A DNA stretch of 64,000 nt from Aquamicrobium zhengzhouense (GCF_016124105.1 NZ_JADGMQ010000001.1:1-64000); one strand, 5' to 3'. Counted from the stretch's first letter, positions 37,262 to 46,570 are shown. The notes: a model not told the origin generated them from the sequence alone. Program-made: numbers and translations.

Positions 37262-38016
37262 TGAGCGAACCATCGCGCTCCAACAACAAGCCGGAGACAG
37301 GCGCGTTCTATCAGCGCGACCTAGACTGGCACCCCAAGGCTTTCACGCCGTGGTACAAGACATCGGTTCTGCGCTCGCCGCAGAAGTCGCTGCTGTCGCT
37401 TGACGGCACGATCTCCGAGATTACGGGGCCGCGTTTTGGCCACAACATCATCGGCGAGCTCGATAACGACCTAATCCACAACTTCGCCCGTCCGGGCGAA
37501 AGCGCGATCGGTCCGCGTATCGTCGTCTACGGCCGCGTCGTCGACGAAGACGGCCGTGGCGTTCCGGGTGCACTGGTCGAGTACTGGCAAGCCAATGCCG
37601 GCGGCCGCTATCGCCATCGCAAGGAAGGCTATCAGGCCGCTCTCGATCCGAATTTCGGCGGTTGCGGCCGTTCGATCACGGACGAAAACGGCGGTTACTT
37701 CTTCCGCACCATTCAGCCTGGTCCGTACCCGTGGCCGAACGGTCCCAATGACTGGCGTCCGGCCCACATTCACTTCTCGATCTTTGGCAGCGGTTTCTCG
37801 CAGCGCCTGATCACTCAGATGTACTTCGAAGGTGATCCGATGATTGCGATGTGCCCGATCGTTCGTACTCTGAATGATCCGGACGCAGCGAAGGCCCTGA
37901 CGGCGAAGCTGGACATGCAGGAAACCCTGCCGATGGACAGCCGCGCTTACAAGTTCGACATCGTCCTGCGTGGCCGTCGCTCCACCTTCTTCGAGAACCG
38001 TCGCGAAGGAAACTGA
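37261..38016 (+). CDS. pcaH: Protocatechuate 3,4-dioxygenase, beta subunit
   Basis: The beta subunit (251 residues) carries the catalytic non-haem Fe(III) of the enzyme that opens protocatechuate between its hydroxyls. The two Tyr ligands are in NAGGRYRHR and QPGPYPWPN, and the two His ligands in [12 protein letters not shown]. The N-terminal segment ([24 protein letters not shown]) is typical of PcaH. It is followed 3 bp later by pcaG; the two subunits form the alpha-beta heteromer. Confidence 0.97.
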   Translation: MSEPSRSNNKPETGAFYQRDLDWHPKAFTPWYKTSVLRSPQKSLLSLDGTISEITGPRFGHNIIGELDNDLIHNFARPGESAIGPRIVVYGRVVDEDGRGVPGALVEYWQANAGGRYRHRKEGYQAALDPNFGGCGRSITDENGGYFFRTIQPGPYPWPNGPNDWRPAHIHFSIFGSGFSQRLITQMYFEGDPMIAMCPIVRTLNDPDAAKALTAKLDMQETLPMDSRAYKFDIVLRGRRSTFFENRREGN

Positions 38017-38019
38017 TCC

Positions 38020-38634
38020 ATGGTCCAGTCTCTTAACCGTCTCAAGGAAAGCCCGTCGCAGACCGCGGGCCCCTACGTTCATATTGGCCTGACGCCAAAC
38101 TTTGCCGAGATCACCGGTGTTTACCCGGAAGACCTTGGCATCCGCATGGTCAATGACAAGACCAAGGGTGAGCGTATCGTCGTCAAGGGCCGTGTGCTCG
38201 ATGGCACCGGTACACCGCTGAAGGATGCACTGGTCGAGATTTGGCAGGCTGACGCCGACGGCCTCTACAATTCGCCTTCGGAAGTACGTGTCTCGGCGGA
38301 CGCCAACTTCACGGGATGGGGCCGTTGCCCGTCAGGCATGGACGATGGTGTTTTCACCTTCGAAACCATCAAGCCAGGCCGGGTTCCGTATCCGGATGGT
38401 CGCCTGCAGGCACCACACATCACCTTCTGGGTCGTGGCACGCGGCATCAATATCGGCCTGCACACCCGCATGTACTTTGGTGACGAGGAAGCTTCGAACG
38501 CAGAAGACCCGATCCTGAACCGGATCGAACACCGCGTCCGCGTCCCGACCCTGATTGCCCAGCGCGAAGGGAATGTCTACACGTTCGACATTCACCTGCA
38601 GGGTGAGAAAGAAACGGTCTTCTTCGATATCTGA
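38020..38634 (+). CDS. pcaG: Protocatechuate 3,4-dioxygenase, alpha subunit
   Basis: The alpha subunit (204 residues) pairs with PcaH and shapes the substrate pocket but lacks the iron ligands. Typical stretches are SPSQTAGPYVHIGL at the N-terminus, LVEIWQADADGLYNSP in the middle and APHITFWVVARGINIGLHTRMYF toward the end (named by its first residues). It shares ancestry with PcaH by the common intradiol dioxygenase fold. The gene follows pcaH after 3 bp. Confidence 0.97.
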   Translation: MVQSLNRLKESPSQTAGPYVHIGLTPNFAEITGVYPEDLGIRMVNDKTKGERIVVKGRVLDGTGTPLKDALVEIWQADADGLYNSPSEVRVSADANFTGWGRCPSGMDDGVFTFETIKPGRVPYPDGRLQAPHITFWVVARGINIGLHTRMYFGDEEASNAEDPILNRIEHRVRVPTLIAQREGNVYTFDIHLQGEKETVFFDI

Positions 38635-38645
38635 CGTAGGACATT

Positions 38646-39704
38646 GTGAGCGCATCACCTTTTGACCACCCGTTCCTGTCGGGCCTCCTCGGTGACGAGG
38701 AGGTTTCGGCTCTCTTTTCAGCTCAGGCCGACATCGAGGCGATGATCTCGTTTGAGATCGCGCTCGCTTCTGCCGAAGCAGAGGCTGGGGTGATCCCGGA
38801 AGAGGCGGGCAGGGCGATCGGGGATGCGCTCGCTGACTTTGTGCCGGACATGGATGTCATTCGTGCCGGCACGGCCAATGACGGGGTTGTTATCCCGTCA
38901 CTGGTCGCAACGCTGCGTAAGGCAGTTGGCGAAACCTACGGCTCAAAGGTTCATTTCGGTGCAACCAGCCAGGACGTCATCGACACGAGCCTCGCCCTTC
39001 GCCTGAAGAAATTCTCCGCTCTCATCGGCGCTCGGCTCGATCGCGTGATCGCGCTGATCGAAGATCTTGATGCCCGAGACGGATCTGTCGAAACGATGGG
39101 CCACACGCGCATGCAGGCAGCCATCCCGGTGCCCGCATCGCGAAAGATCGCAAGCTGGCGTGATCCTCTGACGCGCCACCGTGAAAAGCTCAGTGATGTA
39201 ACCGCGGAAGTTGCCATTTTGACATTCGGCGGTGCTGCCGGAACGCTGGAAAAGATCGGCGATAAGGGGGCGGAGGTCACGCGGCTCCTTGCAACGCGCC
39301 TGGATCTGCGTGCGGTCGATCGTCCTCGTCATAGTGAGCGTGATGGCGTGGCCGCTTTCGGGTCCTATCTGTCGCTGATCACCGGCAGTCTTGGGAAGAT
39401 CGGGCAGGATATCGCCCTGATGGCCCAGAATGAAGTTGCCGAGGTTAAGCTGGCAGCTGGCGGTGGTTCATCTGCCATGCCACACAAGGTGAACCCGGTC
39501 GGTGCCGAAACGCTCGTCGCGCTAGCTCGCTTCAATGCGACGCTGGTCGCCGGCCTCCATCAGTCACTGGTCCATGAGAACGAACGATCTGGCGCGGCTT
39601 GGACGCTCGAGTGGGTGCTGCTGCCGCAAATGGCTGTCGCGACCGGCGCGGCGCTGCGCACTGCTGCCGCGCTGATCCCGGCAGTATCTTTCAATCGTCC
39701 GTAA
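38646..39704 (+). CDS. pcaB: 3-carboxy-cis,cis-muconate cycloisomerase
   Basis: The 352-residue member of the fumarase/aspartase superfamily cyclises beta-carboxymuconate to gamma-carboxymuconolactone. The superfamily signature GGSSAMPHKVNPVGAE (~277) contains the mobile-loop Ser. Other conserved blocks are KVHFGATSQDVIDTSL and MGHTRMQAAIPV. The GTG at 38646 begins 12 bp after pcaG. At 352 residues it resembles the short alphaproteobacterial PcaB lacking the C-terminal extension of pseudomonads. It is the last gene of the operon and a terminator follows. Confidence 0.95.
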   Translation: MSASPFDHPFLSGLLGDEEVSALFSAQADIEAMISFEIALASAEAEAGVIPEEAGRAIGDALADFVPDMDVIRAGTANDGVVIPSLVATLRKAVGETYGSKVHFGATSQDVIDTSLALRLKKFSALIGARLDRVIALIEDLDARDGSVETMGHTRMQAAIPVPASRKIASWRDPLTRHREKLSDVTAEVAILTFGGAAGTLEKIGDKGAEVTRLLATRLDLRAVDRPRHSERDGVAAFGSYLSLITGSLGKIGQDIALMAQNEVAEVKLAAGGGSSAMPHKVNPVGAETLVALARFNATLVAGLHQSLVHENERSGAAWTLEWVLLPQMAVATGAALRTAAALIPAVSFNRP

Positions 39705-39730
39705 GCGCTTTCGACATTTCTGAGACCCGA

Positions 39731-39758
39731 AGGCCGCGAATTTCGCGGCTTTTCTTTT
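39731..39758 (+). terminator. Terminator after the pca operon
   Basis: GCCGCGA-ATT-TCGCGGC (39733-39749) forms a 7-bp stem followed by TTTTCTTTT. It ends the pob-pca operon. Confidence 0.85.
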
Positions 39759-39781
39759 GCGTCACTCGCGAAGCAGCCATG

Positions 39782-39812
39782 AAAAAAGCCGGCCACAAGG
39801 GCCGGCTTTCAT
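39782..39812 (-). terminator. Terminator after terC
   Basis: On the minus strand AAAGCCGGCC-CTTGT-GGCCGGC is followed by six T. The 10-bp GC-rich stem and T-run form a strong terminator for the gene that ends at 39833. Confidence 0.88.
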
Positions 39813-39832
39813 CGTTTTAATCTGCGTGAACG

Positions 39833-40489
39833 TTAACCGAGAAGGCCCGGAAACTGTTCGATCGTTCCGCGGTAGATCAGGTCCAGCGCAACGTAGAAGA
39901 TGATCGCGAGGCCGACAAAGGCAATCCAGCGATACTTCTCGAGAAGGCGAGCGATGAAGGTTGCAGCAATACCCATCAGCGCAATCGCCAGCGCAAGGCC
40001 GATGATCATGATGGTCGGATGGTCGCGCGCCGCACCGGCAACCGCCAGGACGTTGTCCAACGACATCGAGACGTCAGCAATGATGATCTGCCAGACTGCC
40101 TGCTTCAGCGTCTTGCGCGGAGCGCGTTCAGCAACACCGCCGCTCTGGTCGAGGTCGGCGTCAGACAATGCTTCCTGAGCAGCGTGTGCCTCATGATGCG
40201 GGGTGCGCATGTCGCGCCACATCTTCCAGCAGACCCACAGAAGGAGCAGGCCGCCAGCGATGAGCAGCATAGGCCCAAGCTGGAGCAGTTGTGCTGTCAC
40301 GGCGGCAAAGCCGATACGCATGACAGTGGCAGCAAGAATACCAATCAGGATGGCCTTGCGACGCTGGTCGGCTGGCAGGCCGGCAGCTGCGAGGCCGATC
40401 ACGACGGCGTTGTCACCCGCCAGAACCAGATCGATCGCAATGACCTGTAGGAGGACTGCCAAGCCCTCCGCAGTAAATAATTCCGACAA
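39833..40489 (-). CDS. TerC-family integral membrane protein
   Basis: The 218-residue inner-membrane protein of the TerC/YjbE group has about seven TM helices. Conserved acidic membrane motifs are VLAGDNAVVIGLA (TM1) and IIADVSMSLDNVLAVAG (TM4), thought to bind divalent metals. Recent work links the family to manganese efflux or to metallation of exported proteins (family knowledge). A His-rich cytoplasmic loop (MRTPHHEAHAAQE) lies between TM3 and TM4. A structured leader precedes the gene. Tellurite resistance itself is not implied. Confidence 0.88.
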   Translation of the reverse strand: MSELFTAEGLAVLLQVIAIDLVLAGDNAVVIGLAAAGLPADQRRKAILIGILAATVMRIGFAAVTAQLLQLGPMLLIAGGLLLLWVCWKMWRDMRTPHHEAHAAQEALSDADLDQSGGVAERAPRKTLKQAVWQIIIADVSMSLDNVLAVAGAARDHPTIMIIGLALAIALMGIAATFIARLLEKYRWIAFVGLAIIFYVALDLIYRGTIEQFPGLLG

Positions 40490-40517
40490 TGTCCCTCTCC
40501 GTTAGTCCGGGGTCATG

Positions 40518-40580
40518 TTAAAAAATGGCGGCGCGCGGCCGAAGACCCACGCGGGTGTGGAACCGGCGGGCGCTTTTAAA
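40518..40580 (-). ncRNA. Candidate structured leader RNA upstream of terC
   Basis: In the transcript orientation the leader contains GCGC and GCCG, then a CCAC-ACCCGC-GTGG hairpin, then CGGC and GCGC, which nest into one long irregular helix; a GCCGCCA segment and TTTTTT follow, and an upstream AAAA can pair with the T-run. The stretch ends about 30 nt before the terC start. This looks like an attenuator or riboswitch-type element. TerC genes are known to follow yybP-ykoY Mn2+ riboswitches or the terC RNA motif in Pseudomonadota; I cannot show which, if either, is present. Confidence 0.45.
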
Positions 40581-40655
40581 TGGGCACTTCGAATTCTAGG
40601 TTCAAGCAGCGGCGGTGTTTTTCCGCCTCAATTTGCACAAATTTGCGAAGGCGGG

Positions 40656-42305
40656 CTATTTGCCCGCCCGCAGGTCGCTGAGGGTCTTTGTCGGCGTAAT
40701 AGCCTCAGGGTCGAGATGCACGTCGATAATGGAAGGTCTGCCACTTGCACGGGCCCGCGCGAGCGCGTTGGCGAATTCAGACGTTTCTTCAACCGTCTCC
40801 CCATGGCCTCCATATGCCCGGGCAAGGGCGGCAAAATCCGGATTTGTCAGCATCGTTCCTGAGACCCTTCCAGGATATTCCCGCTCCTGATGCATGCGGA
40901 TCGTGCCGTAGATGCCGTTGTTGAGGATCACAACGATGATCGGCAGGTCGTACTGGATCGCAGTCGCGAATTCCTGACCATGCATCATGAAATCACCGTC
41001 GCCGGCCCAGACGATGACTTCGCGGTCCCGATAAATGTGTTTTGCGGCGACCCCGGCAGGGACGCCATAGCCCATCGAGCCCGACGTAGGTGCCGCCTGA
41101 GTGTTAAACCTGCGGTAGCGGTGGAAGCGATGCATCCACGTGGCAAAGTTGCCAGCTCCGTTGCAGATGATGGCGTCATGCGGAAGCACCTGCTCCAGAT
41201 GCTCCATGATCGGTCCCATAAGCACGCGTCCCGGACCTGTTGCGGGTGGCGTGGACCATTCAAGGTAGCTTTGATGAAGCTCGGCAGTCCGATTTGCCCA
41301 TGCGGGCGTGCGGCTTGGGGCGGTCTTCGCGAATGCATCGGCGAAGCTGCTCGGGCTCGCATTGATTGCAATCGTCGGTCGATAGACACGCCCGAGCTCT
41401 TCCGGGTCCGGGTACACATGAACGAGCTTCTGGTCCGGATAGGGGCTCTTCATCAACGTGTAGCTGGACGATGGCATCTCACCAAACCTTGAGCCGACAA
41501 GGATGATGAGGTCAGCTTCCTTGATATAAGATGCCAGCTTTGGATTGATGCCGATGCCGACATCGCCCGCATAGCTTGGGTGTAACTGGTCGCAAAGAGC
41601 CTGGCGACGGAAGGCACAGCCTACAGGGAGAGACCAGCGTTCCAGGGCACCGCACATTTTGCTGACAGCATCTTCTGTCCAGCGTGTGCCGCCAAGAACG
41701 ACAAAGGGCCGCTCCGCGTTTTCGAGCAGCTCGACCATGTCGGAGATTTCCTGTTCTCCGGGCCGCGTCTCAACCGGCGTGTAAGGACGTGGCGCAATTG
41801 CTTCGACCTCCTCCGTCAGCATGTCCTCAGGCAATGCGATTACGACGGGTCCGGGCCGACCTGACGTGGCCACGGCGAAGGCGCGTGTCACCAGCTCAGG
41901 AATGCGACGAGCGTCGTTGATCTCGACCACCCATTTTGCGATCGAGCCATAGAACGCCTTGTAGTCGACCTCCTGGAACGCTTCGCGCTCCAGCATGTCG
42001 CGCCCCACCTGGCCGATGAAGAGGATCATTGGCACGGAATCTTGTGCTGCAATGTGAACCCCGGCAGATGCATTGGTTGCGCCGGGGCCACGTGTGACAA
42101 AGCAGATGCCCGGTTTTCCAGTGAGGCGTCCATGACAGTCCGCCATCATTGCCGCTCCACCCTCCTGGCGGCAGACGACGGTTTCGACCGAGGAATCGTG
42201 AAGAGCGTCCAGCACCGCGAGGTAGCTTTCACCTGGAACGCAGAAGACGCGGTCAACGCCATTCACCTCGAGGGCATCAACAATAAGCTGGCCGCCGGTC
42301 CTCAT
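40656..42305 (-). CDS. ThDP-dependent acetolactate synthase-like enzyme
   Basis: The 549-residue enzyme of the ALS/oxalyl-CoA decarboxylase/benzoylformate decarboxylase superfamily has three domains. The catalytic Glu lies in FCVPGESYLAVLDAL (~26). The ThDP-Mg motif is WAGDGDFMMHGQEF (~445) through VVILNN (GDG-N23-26-NN), and GAGNFATWMHRF is a conserved Mg/PPi-side loop. It is large-subunit-like with no small regulatory subunit nearby and its start overlaps the CoA-transferase gene by 4 bp. The neighbour suggests an acyl-CoA or 2-oxoacid substrate (compare oxalyl-CoA decarboxylase with formyl-CoA transferase), but the sequence is ALS-like and the substrate is open. Confidence 0.85.
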   Translation of the reverse strand: MRTGGQLIVDALEVNGVDRVFCVPGESYLAVLDALHDSSVETVVCRQEGGAAMMADCHGRLTGKPGICFVTRGPGATNASAGVHIAAQDSVPMILFIGQVGRDMLEREAFQEVDYKAFYGSIAKWVVEINDARRIPELVTRAFAVATSGRPGPVVIALPEDMLTEEVEAIAPRPYTPVETRPGEQEISDMVELLENAERPFVVLGGTRWTEDAVSKMCGALERWSLPVGCAFRRQALCDQLHPSYAGDVGIGINPKLASYIKEADLIILVGSRFGEMPSSSYTLMKSPYPDQKLVHVYPDPEELGRVYRPTIAINASPSSFADAFAKTAPSRTPAWANRTAELHQSYLEWSTPPATGPGRVLMGPIMEHLEQVLPHDAIICNGAGNFATWMHRFHRYRRFNTQAAPTSGSMGYGVPAGVAAKHIYRDREVIVWAGDGDFMMHGQEFATAIQYDLPIIVVILNNGIYGTIRMHQEREYPGRVSGTMLTNPDFAALARAYGGHGETVEETSEFANALARARASGRPSIIDVHLDPEAITPTKTLSDLRAGK

Positions 42306-43477
42306 GTTTTACTCCGCTTCAGTTCAGCTAGGATCTCTTCGGTGTGTTGGCCCAGCCTCGGGGAGGGGCGCTCATAGGTCAACGGTGTTTCGCTCATTAC
42401 CATTGGAGAGCGGACCGAGGGCAATTGCGTGCCGAAACCATCCGCCAATTCAAGCTTCATCCCGCGGGCGATGGTTTGAGGATCTGCAAACGCGTCCGCG
42501 ATGGAGTTGATCGGGCTTGCTGGCACTAATGCCTTTTCAAGTTCTGCCAACAGATCATCGCGCGTCCATTGTGAGGTCGTCGCAATGATCCGCTCGCGCA
42601 GCGGTCCGCGGTTGGTGACGCGTGCAGCATTGGTAGCGAAATCGGGGTTCGCCGCCATGTCGTCGAGGCCTGTCACCTTACAGAAGCGCTGGAACTGTCC
42701 GTCATTTCCTACAGCAAGAATGATGTGCCCGTCTGAGACCGGCACGACCTCATAGGGCGCTATATTCATATGGGCGTTGCCCATTTGATGGGGCGAGTTG
42801 CCGGAGATCAGATAGTTGAGGTTCTGATTGGCCAGAACCGAGATCTGCGTGTCGAACAGCGCCATGTCAATGTGCTGGCCCTGGCCGGTTTGTTCGGCGT
42901 GGCGAAGCGCCGCCTGTATCGCGATCACGGAGTAGAGGCCCGTGAAGATGTCCGTGACGGCAACGCCAACCTTCTGAGGCTCGCGACCAGGCTCCCCCGT
43001 GATAGACATCAAGCCGGCCATGCCCTGAATAACGAAATCGTAGCCGGCTCGTGGGGCGTAGGGTCCGTCCTGCCCAAAACCCGTTATCGAGCAATAGACC
43101 AGCTTCGGATTGATCTTGCGAAGGCTCTCGTAATCGAGGCCATATTTCTTCAGCCCACCCAGCTTGAAGTTCTCGATCAAAACGTCAGCGCTTGCGACGA
43201 GCTTGCGGATGGTCTCAGCACCTTCCTCGGTCGCAAAATCGATCGCGATGGAGCGCTTGCCGCGGTTAGTCGCATGATAGTAGGCGGCGGACAGGTTCTC
43301 GCCATCGGCTCCCTGCACGAAGGGAGGTCCCCATTTTCGGGTGTCGTCGCCGCCGTCCGGGTTTTCCACCTTGATGACGTCGGCTCCCAGATCGGCCAGC
43401 AACTGGCCTGCCCACGGACCTGCAAGGATCCGCGCAAGTTCGATTACCCGTATGCCCGAAAGTGGCGGCTGCGCCAT
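42302..43477 (-). CDS. CaiB/BaiF-family CoA-transferase
   Basis: The 391-residue type III CoA-transferase moves CoA between carboxylic acids through aspartyl-CoA chemistry. Typical features are SGIRVIELARILAGPWAGQLLADLGADVIKVE (start of the CoA-binding Rossmann half), RGKRSIAIDF, NFKLGGLKKYGLDY and RAGYDFVIQGMAGLMS carrying the catalytic Asp (~167). The 3' end overlaps the ThDP-enzyme gene by 4 bp (stop within ATGA), so they are coupled. The acyl substrate cannot be assigned. Confidence 0.9.
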   Translation of the reverse strand: MAQPPLSGIRVIELARILAGPWAGQLLADLGADVIKVENPDGGDDTRKWGPPFVQGADGENLSAAYYHATNRGKRSIAIDFATEEGAETIRKLVASADVLIENFKLGGLKKYGLDYESLRKINPKLVYCSITGFGQDGPYAPRAGYDFVIQGMAGLMSITGEPGREPQKVGVAVTDIFTGLYSVIAIQAALRHAEQTGQGQHIDMALFDTQISVLANQNLNYLISGNSPHQMGNAHMNIAPYEVVPVSDGHIILAVGNDGQFQRFCKVTGLDDMAANPDFATNAARVTNRGPLRERIIATTSQWTRDDLLAELEKALVPASPINSIADAFADPQTIARGMKLELADGFGTQLPSVRSPMVMSETPLTYERPSPRLGQHTEEILAELKRSKT

Positions 43478-43531
43478 GAAACTGTCACTCCAATCCTGTG
43501 CCAGAGGAGTAACAGACGCTGGCGCTGACTG

Positions 43532-44488
43532 TCACCTCGTAGGAGTTGTGCCAACGCTCAGAACGGCCTCTTGGGCCCATTGGACAAAGTCTGCCGAGAT
43601 GAGGTTTCGATTCAACTCGTTGAGAGACTCGTGCCGCGTCTGCGCGTAAATCCTTGAATTCAGATTCAAAAAGCCCAGTCGGGACATCCGTCTTTCCAGC
43701 GCCGTTACTGCGCGTCCGAAATTGGTTGCAGGGTCTTCTGCCCCGCCAACGAGGCTGATTGGAAGGTTGCGAGGAATGCGAGCGAGGGTGCGATCACCGG
43801 CACCCGCGGCAGCGAGCTCAAAGATGGATCGCCACATCCCGACAGATGGTAGCCATCCGCAAAGCGGATCGGCGACATAGCGGTCCACTTCATCATGGTC
43901 ATGGGAGAGCCAGTCGAAATCAGTCCTGCCATCGCTTGCCCGTCGCGCCCAATCACGGAAAGTCAGGCGGGGAAGCAGGCGGGATGGAACATCTGATCCT
44001 ATTCTAAATTGCTCCCAGGCAAGAATGAGGTCGGCGGCTTTGGCAAGCATTCCCGATCCAAAATTCCCGTTCCAGATTGCTGCTCCTGCGACTCTGCCCG
44101 GAAATTTGCTGACGAAATTGAGGGTAATCAAAGCTCCCATCGAGTGCCCGAACACGATGATCGGGGTTCCGGGATAGCGTTCGGCGATGTGATCATGAAC
44201 CGCAAGGATATCGATCAGCACAGCCTGGGCGCCGTTGCGTCCGCGCGCGAAAGATCCGAGCGTGGCATCAGGTGCGGTGGTGTGTCCATGCCCCCGATGG
44301 TCGTGCGCGAATGTCGCGAAGCCATGTGATGCCAGAAGCTCGGCAAAGCGCTTGTAGCGCCCCGAATGTTCGGCCAGCCCGTGATTGATCTGGATCGCGG
44401 CAAGCGGTGGCTGATCTGGACCAATGGTTCGAAGATTGACGTTCGCACCTGATGGCGACAGGATGCGCATGGGAGTATCAAAGGACAT
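43532..44488 (-). CDS. Alpha/beta hydrolase, lysophospholipase/monoglyceride-lipase type
   Basis: The 318-residue serine hydrolase (Hydrolase_4 group) shows NHGLAEHSGRYKRFAE, the HDHRGHG block, the nucleophile elbow VFGHSMGAL (Ser ~127), an acid in LVGGAEDPATN (~250) and the catalytic His in QTRHESLNE (~286). No signal peptide is visible, so it is probably cytoplasmic. It lies 54 bp upstream of the CoA-transferase on the same strand and may be cotranscribed. It does not look like PcaD, which is shorter and has a different lid. Confidence 0.87.
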   Translation of the reverse strand: MSFDTPMRILSPSGANVNLRTIGPDQPPLAAIQINHGLAEHSGRYKRFAELLASHGFATFAHDHRGHGHTTAPDATLGSFARGRNGAQAVLIDILAVHDHIAERYPGTPIIVFGHSMGALITLNFVSKFPGRVAGAAIWNGNFGSGMLAKAADLILAWEQFRIGSDVPSRLLPRLTFRDWARRASDGRTDFDWLSHDHDEVDRYVADPLCGWLPSVGMWRSIFELAAAGAGDRTLARIPRNLPISLVGGAEDPATNFGRAVTALERRMSRLGFLNLNSRIYAQTRHESLNELNRNLISADFVQWAQEAVLSVGTTPTR

Positions 44489-44671
44489 CTAAGTCTCCGC
44501 GGAACGCGGTGGAGTCTGCTGCCGAATTAGTTCTGCTGCGGCCTGTATCTTCTCGTTCCTGCTTAAGTATTGAGCTGGTAGATTTATGCATGGCTGCTAT
44601 GCAGATTGGGCTTGCAATGTAGTCGACTACCGGATTTGATGGTTTTGCTATCTTGATCTGGGGTGTTCTAC

Positions 44672-45706
44672 ATGATTTCACGTAGGTTTTTCTCTGTGGC
44701 AGCGGCTGGCCTTCTGGCCGGAACGATGCTGGGCGTATTTTCTATCCCGGCGCAAGCGCAAACAAACATCTCTTTCACGCTTGACTGGCGCTTCGAAGGT
44801 CCGGCGGCAGGTTTCTTCCTGGCTCAGGACAACGGATATTTTGAGGCCGAAGGTCTCAACGTCACCATCGACACTGGCGCTGGCTCTGTAGAGGCAATTC
44901 CGCGGGTTTCTACCGGCACTTACCAGATGGGCTTCGGCGATATCAATTCGCTGATCAAATTCCTGGATCAAGACCCAAGCCAGAACGTCAAGGCCGTCAT
45001 GATGATCTATGACGTGCCGACATTCTCCGTTGTCGGACGCAAGTCGCTCGGAGTGACGGAAGATCCGAAATCACTTGAAGGCAAGACCCTCGGCGCTCCG
45101 CCGCCGGATGGTGCCTATGCCCAGTGGCCGGCTTTCGTCGATGTGGCGAATATCGACACGAGCAACATCAAGATTGAGGGTATCGGGTTCCCCGTACGCG
45201 AGCCGATGCTTGCACAGGGCGAAGTCGATGCAGTTTTCGGTTTTGCCTTCTCGGTGATCTTGAATCTGAAGGCTCAAGGTGTGGCTGACGAAGACATCGT
45301 CCCGATCCTGATGGCCCAGAATGGGCTCGATCTTTATGGCAATGCCATCATGGTCAACACCGATTTCGCCCAGTCCAATCCAGATGCGGTGAAAGGATTC
45401 CTGCGTGCCCTGGCGAAAGGCTTTGCTGATGCCGTCGCGGATCCCGAAGCTGGTGCCGCCGCGGTTCTCAAGCGAAACGATATCCTCGACCACGATGTCG
45501 AGGTTGAGCGCCTGAAGATGGCGAACGAGATGAACATCAACACCGCTTATGTGAAGGAGAACGGCTTCGGTGGAATCGACATGGATCGCCTTGGACGCGC
45601 TTTCGAGCAGCTGACGCTGTCGATGGGACTGACAGGCACGGTCAAGCCGGAAGACGTTGTCGACCTGCAATACCTGCCACCGGTGGAAGAGCGCCGTTTC
45701 AAGTAG
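44672..45706 (+). CDS. NMT1-like ABC substrate-binding protein
   Basis: The 344-residue periplasmic binding protein (SsuA/ThiY/TauA-like) starts at ATG 44672 (a GTG three codons earlier is an alternative). A signal segment (RRFFSVAAAGLLAGTMLG) ends near AQAQ; the RR makes a Tat route possible but the motif is weak. The mature protein begins NISFTLDWRFEGPAAGFFLA, family-typical. GFPVREPMLAQGEVDAVFGF forms the inter-domain cleft. The ATPase and permease genes follow. The ligand is unknown; nearby ThDP/CoA enzymes suggest an organic acid, but this is a guess. Confidence 0.92.
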   Translation: MISRRFFSVAAAGLLAGTMLGVFSIPAQAQTNISFTLDWRFEGPAAGFFLAQDNGYFEAEGLNVTIDTGAGSVEAIPRVSTGTYQMGFGDINSLIKFLDQDPSQNVKAVMMIYDVPTFSVVGRKSLGVTEDPKSLEGKTLGAPPPDGAYAQWPAFVDVANIDTSNIKIEGIGFPVREPMLAQGEVDAVFGFAFSVILNLKAQGVADEDIVPILMAQNGLDLYGNAIMVNTDFAQSNPDAVKGFLRALAKGFADAVADPEAGAAAVLKRNDILDHDVEVERLKMANEMNINTAYVKENGFGGIDMDRLGRAFEQLTLSMGLTGTVKPEDVVDLQYLPPVEERRFK

Positions 45707-45725
45707 CAGCACGCTGCACAGTTGA

Positions 45726-45751
45726 GCTCCCGCTGGTCAGCCGGCGGGAGC
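45726..45751 (+). other. Intercistronic hairpin after the binding-protein gene
   Basis: GCTCCCGC (45726-45733) pairs with GCGGGAGC (45744-45751), and the inner GG/CC pairs extend the helix around TCAG. It lies 20 nt after the binding-protein stop and 27 nt before the ATPase start, with no T-run. Such hairpins often protect the upstream part of an ABC operon mRNA so that the binding protein is made in excess. Confidence 0.65.
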
Positions 45752-45778
45752 GCTTGCATTACATTAGGCGAAACGTTG

Positions 45779-46570
45779 ATGACCCAGCCATTGGTTAGAA
45801 TTGAGAACGTCGACATGCGCTATGGCGGCGCAAATGGCGTTCTGGCCGTCTCAGGCCTCGACTTATCTGTTAAACAAGGTGAATTTGCTGCAGTGGTGGG
45901 GCCTTCCGGCTGCGGAAAATCCACCTTGATGCGTCTCGTCACTGGCTTGCACATACCGCAGACGGGAGCTGTGGATGTTGCCGGAACACGCGTGACGAAG
46001 CCCGTCTCGATCGTGGGTATGGCTTTCCAAAACCCGACCATGCTCCCCTGGCGCACGACGCTCGACAATATCCTGCTGCCGCTGGAAATTGTAGAGAAGC
46101 ACCGGCGACGGCTGCGCCAGCACAAGGCGGAATATGTAGCTAAGGCCGAGAAGCTGCTGGAAACGGTGGGGCTGAAAGGCTTCGGAGAAAAATATCCGTG
46201 GCAGCTTTCGGGTGGCATGCAGCAGCGTGCAAATCTTTGTCGCGCGCTGATCCACGAGCCGCAACTGCTGATGCTGGACGAGCCGTTCGGCGCGCTTGAT
46301 GCATTCACCCGCGAGGAGCTCTGGCAGGTTATCCGCGACCTCCATGCGTCGCAGGATGTCACCATCATCCTGGTGACGCACGACCTGCGTGAAGCGGTGT
46401 TTCTTGCGGATCGGATATTCGTGATGAGCGCGAGGCCGGGGAGGGTGCTTCATGAGCATACGATCACCTTCCCGCGGCCTCGTGATCTAGAGTTGATGTA
46501 CACCGCTGAGTTTTCTGAAAAGGTTCACGAATTGCGCGGCGAAATTGCCGATGCGAGGCAAGCAGAATGA
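45779..46570 (+). CDS. ABC transporter ATPase, NitT/TauT family
   Basis: The 263-residue ATPase has Walker A GPSGCGKST (~43), FQNPTMLPWRT (Q-loop), LSGGMQQR, Walker B LLMLDEPFGALDA and the switch His in VTHDLREAVFL. The ATG at 45779 is placed by alignment to the family; the region upstream is the hairpin. It overlaps the permease gene by 4 bp. It is similar in all motifs to the ATPase at 30283 but belongs to a separate transporter. Confidence 0.93.
   Translation: MTQPLVRIENVDMRYGGANGVLAVSGLDLSVKQGEFAAVVGPSGCGKSTLMRLVTGLHIPQTGAVDVAGTRVTKPVSIVGMAFQNPTMLPWRTTLDNILLPLEIVEKHRRRLRQHKAEYVAKAEKLLETVGLKGFGEKYPWQLSGGMQQRANLCRALIHEPQLLMLDEPFGALDAFTREELWQVIRDLHASQDVTIILVTHDLREAVFLADRIFVMSARPGRVLHEHTITFPRPRDLELMYTAEFSEKVHELRGEIADARQAE

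Noticed and set aside
40656-43477. Oxalyl-CoA decarboxylase plus formyl-CoA transferase (oxalate catabolism)
   Set aside because: The gene pair is suggestive, but the ThDP enzyme's motifs are acetolactate-synthase-like. No specific oxalyl-CoA-binding features could be confirmed, so I did not give oxc/frc names.
43532-44488. Alpha/beta hydrolase as the missing PcaD
   Set aside because: Its motifs are of the lysophospholipase/Hydrolase_4 type and it is longer than PcaD. It also lies outside the pca operon on the opposite strand.
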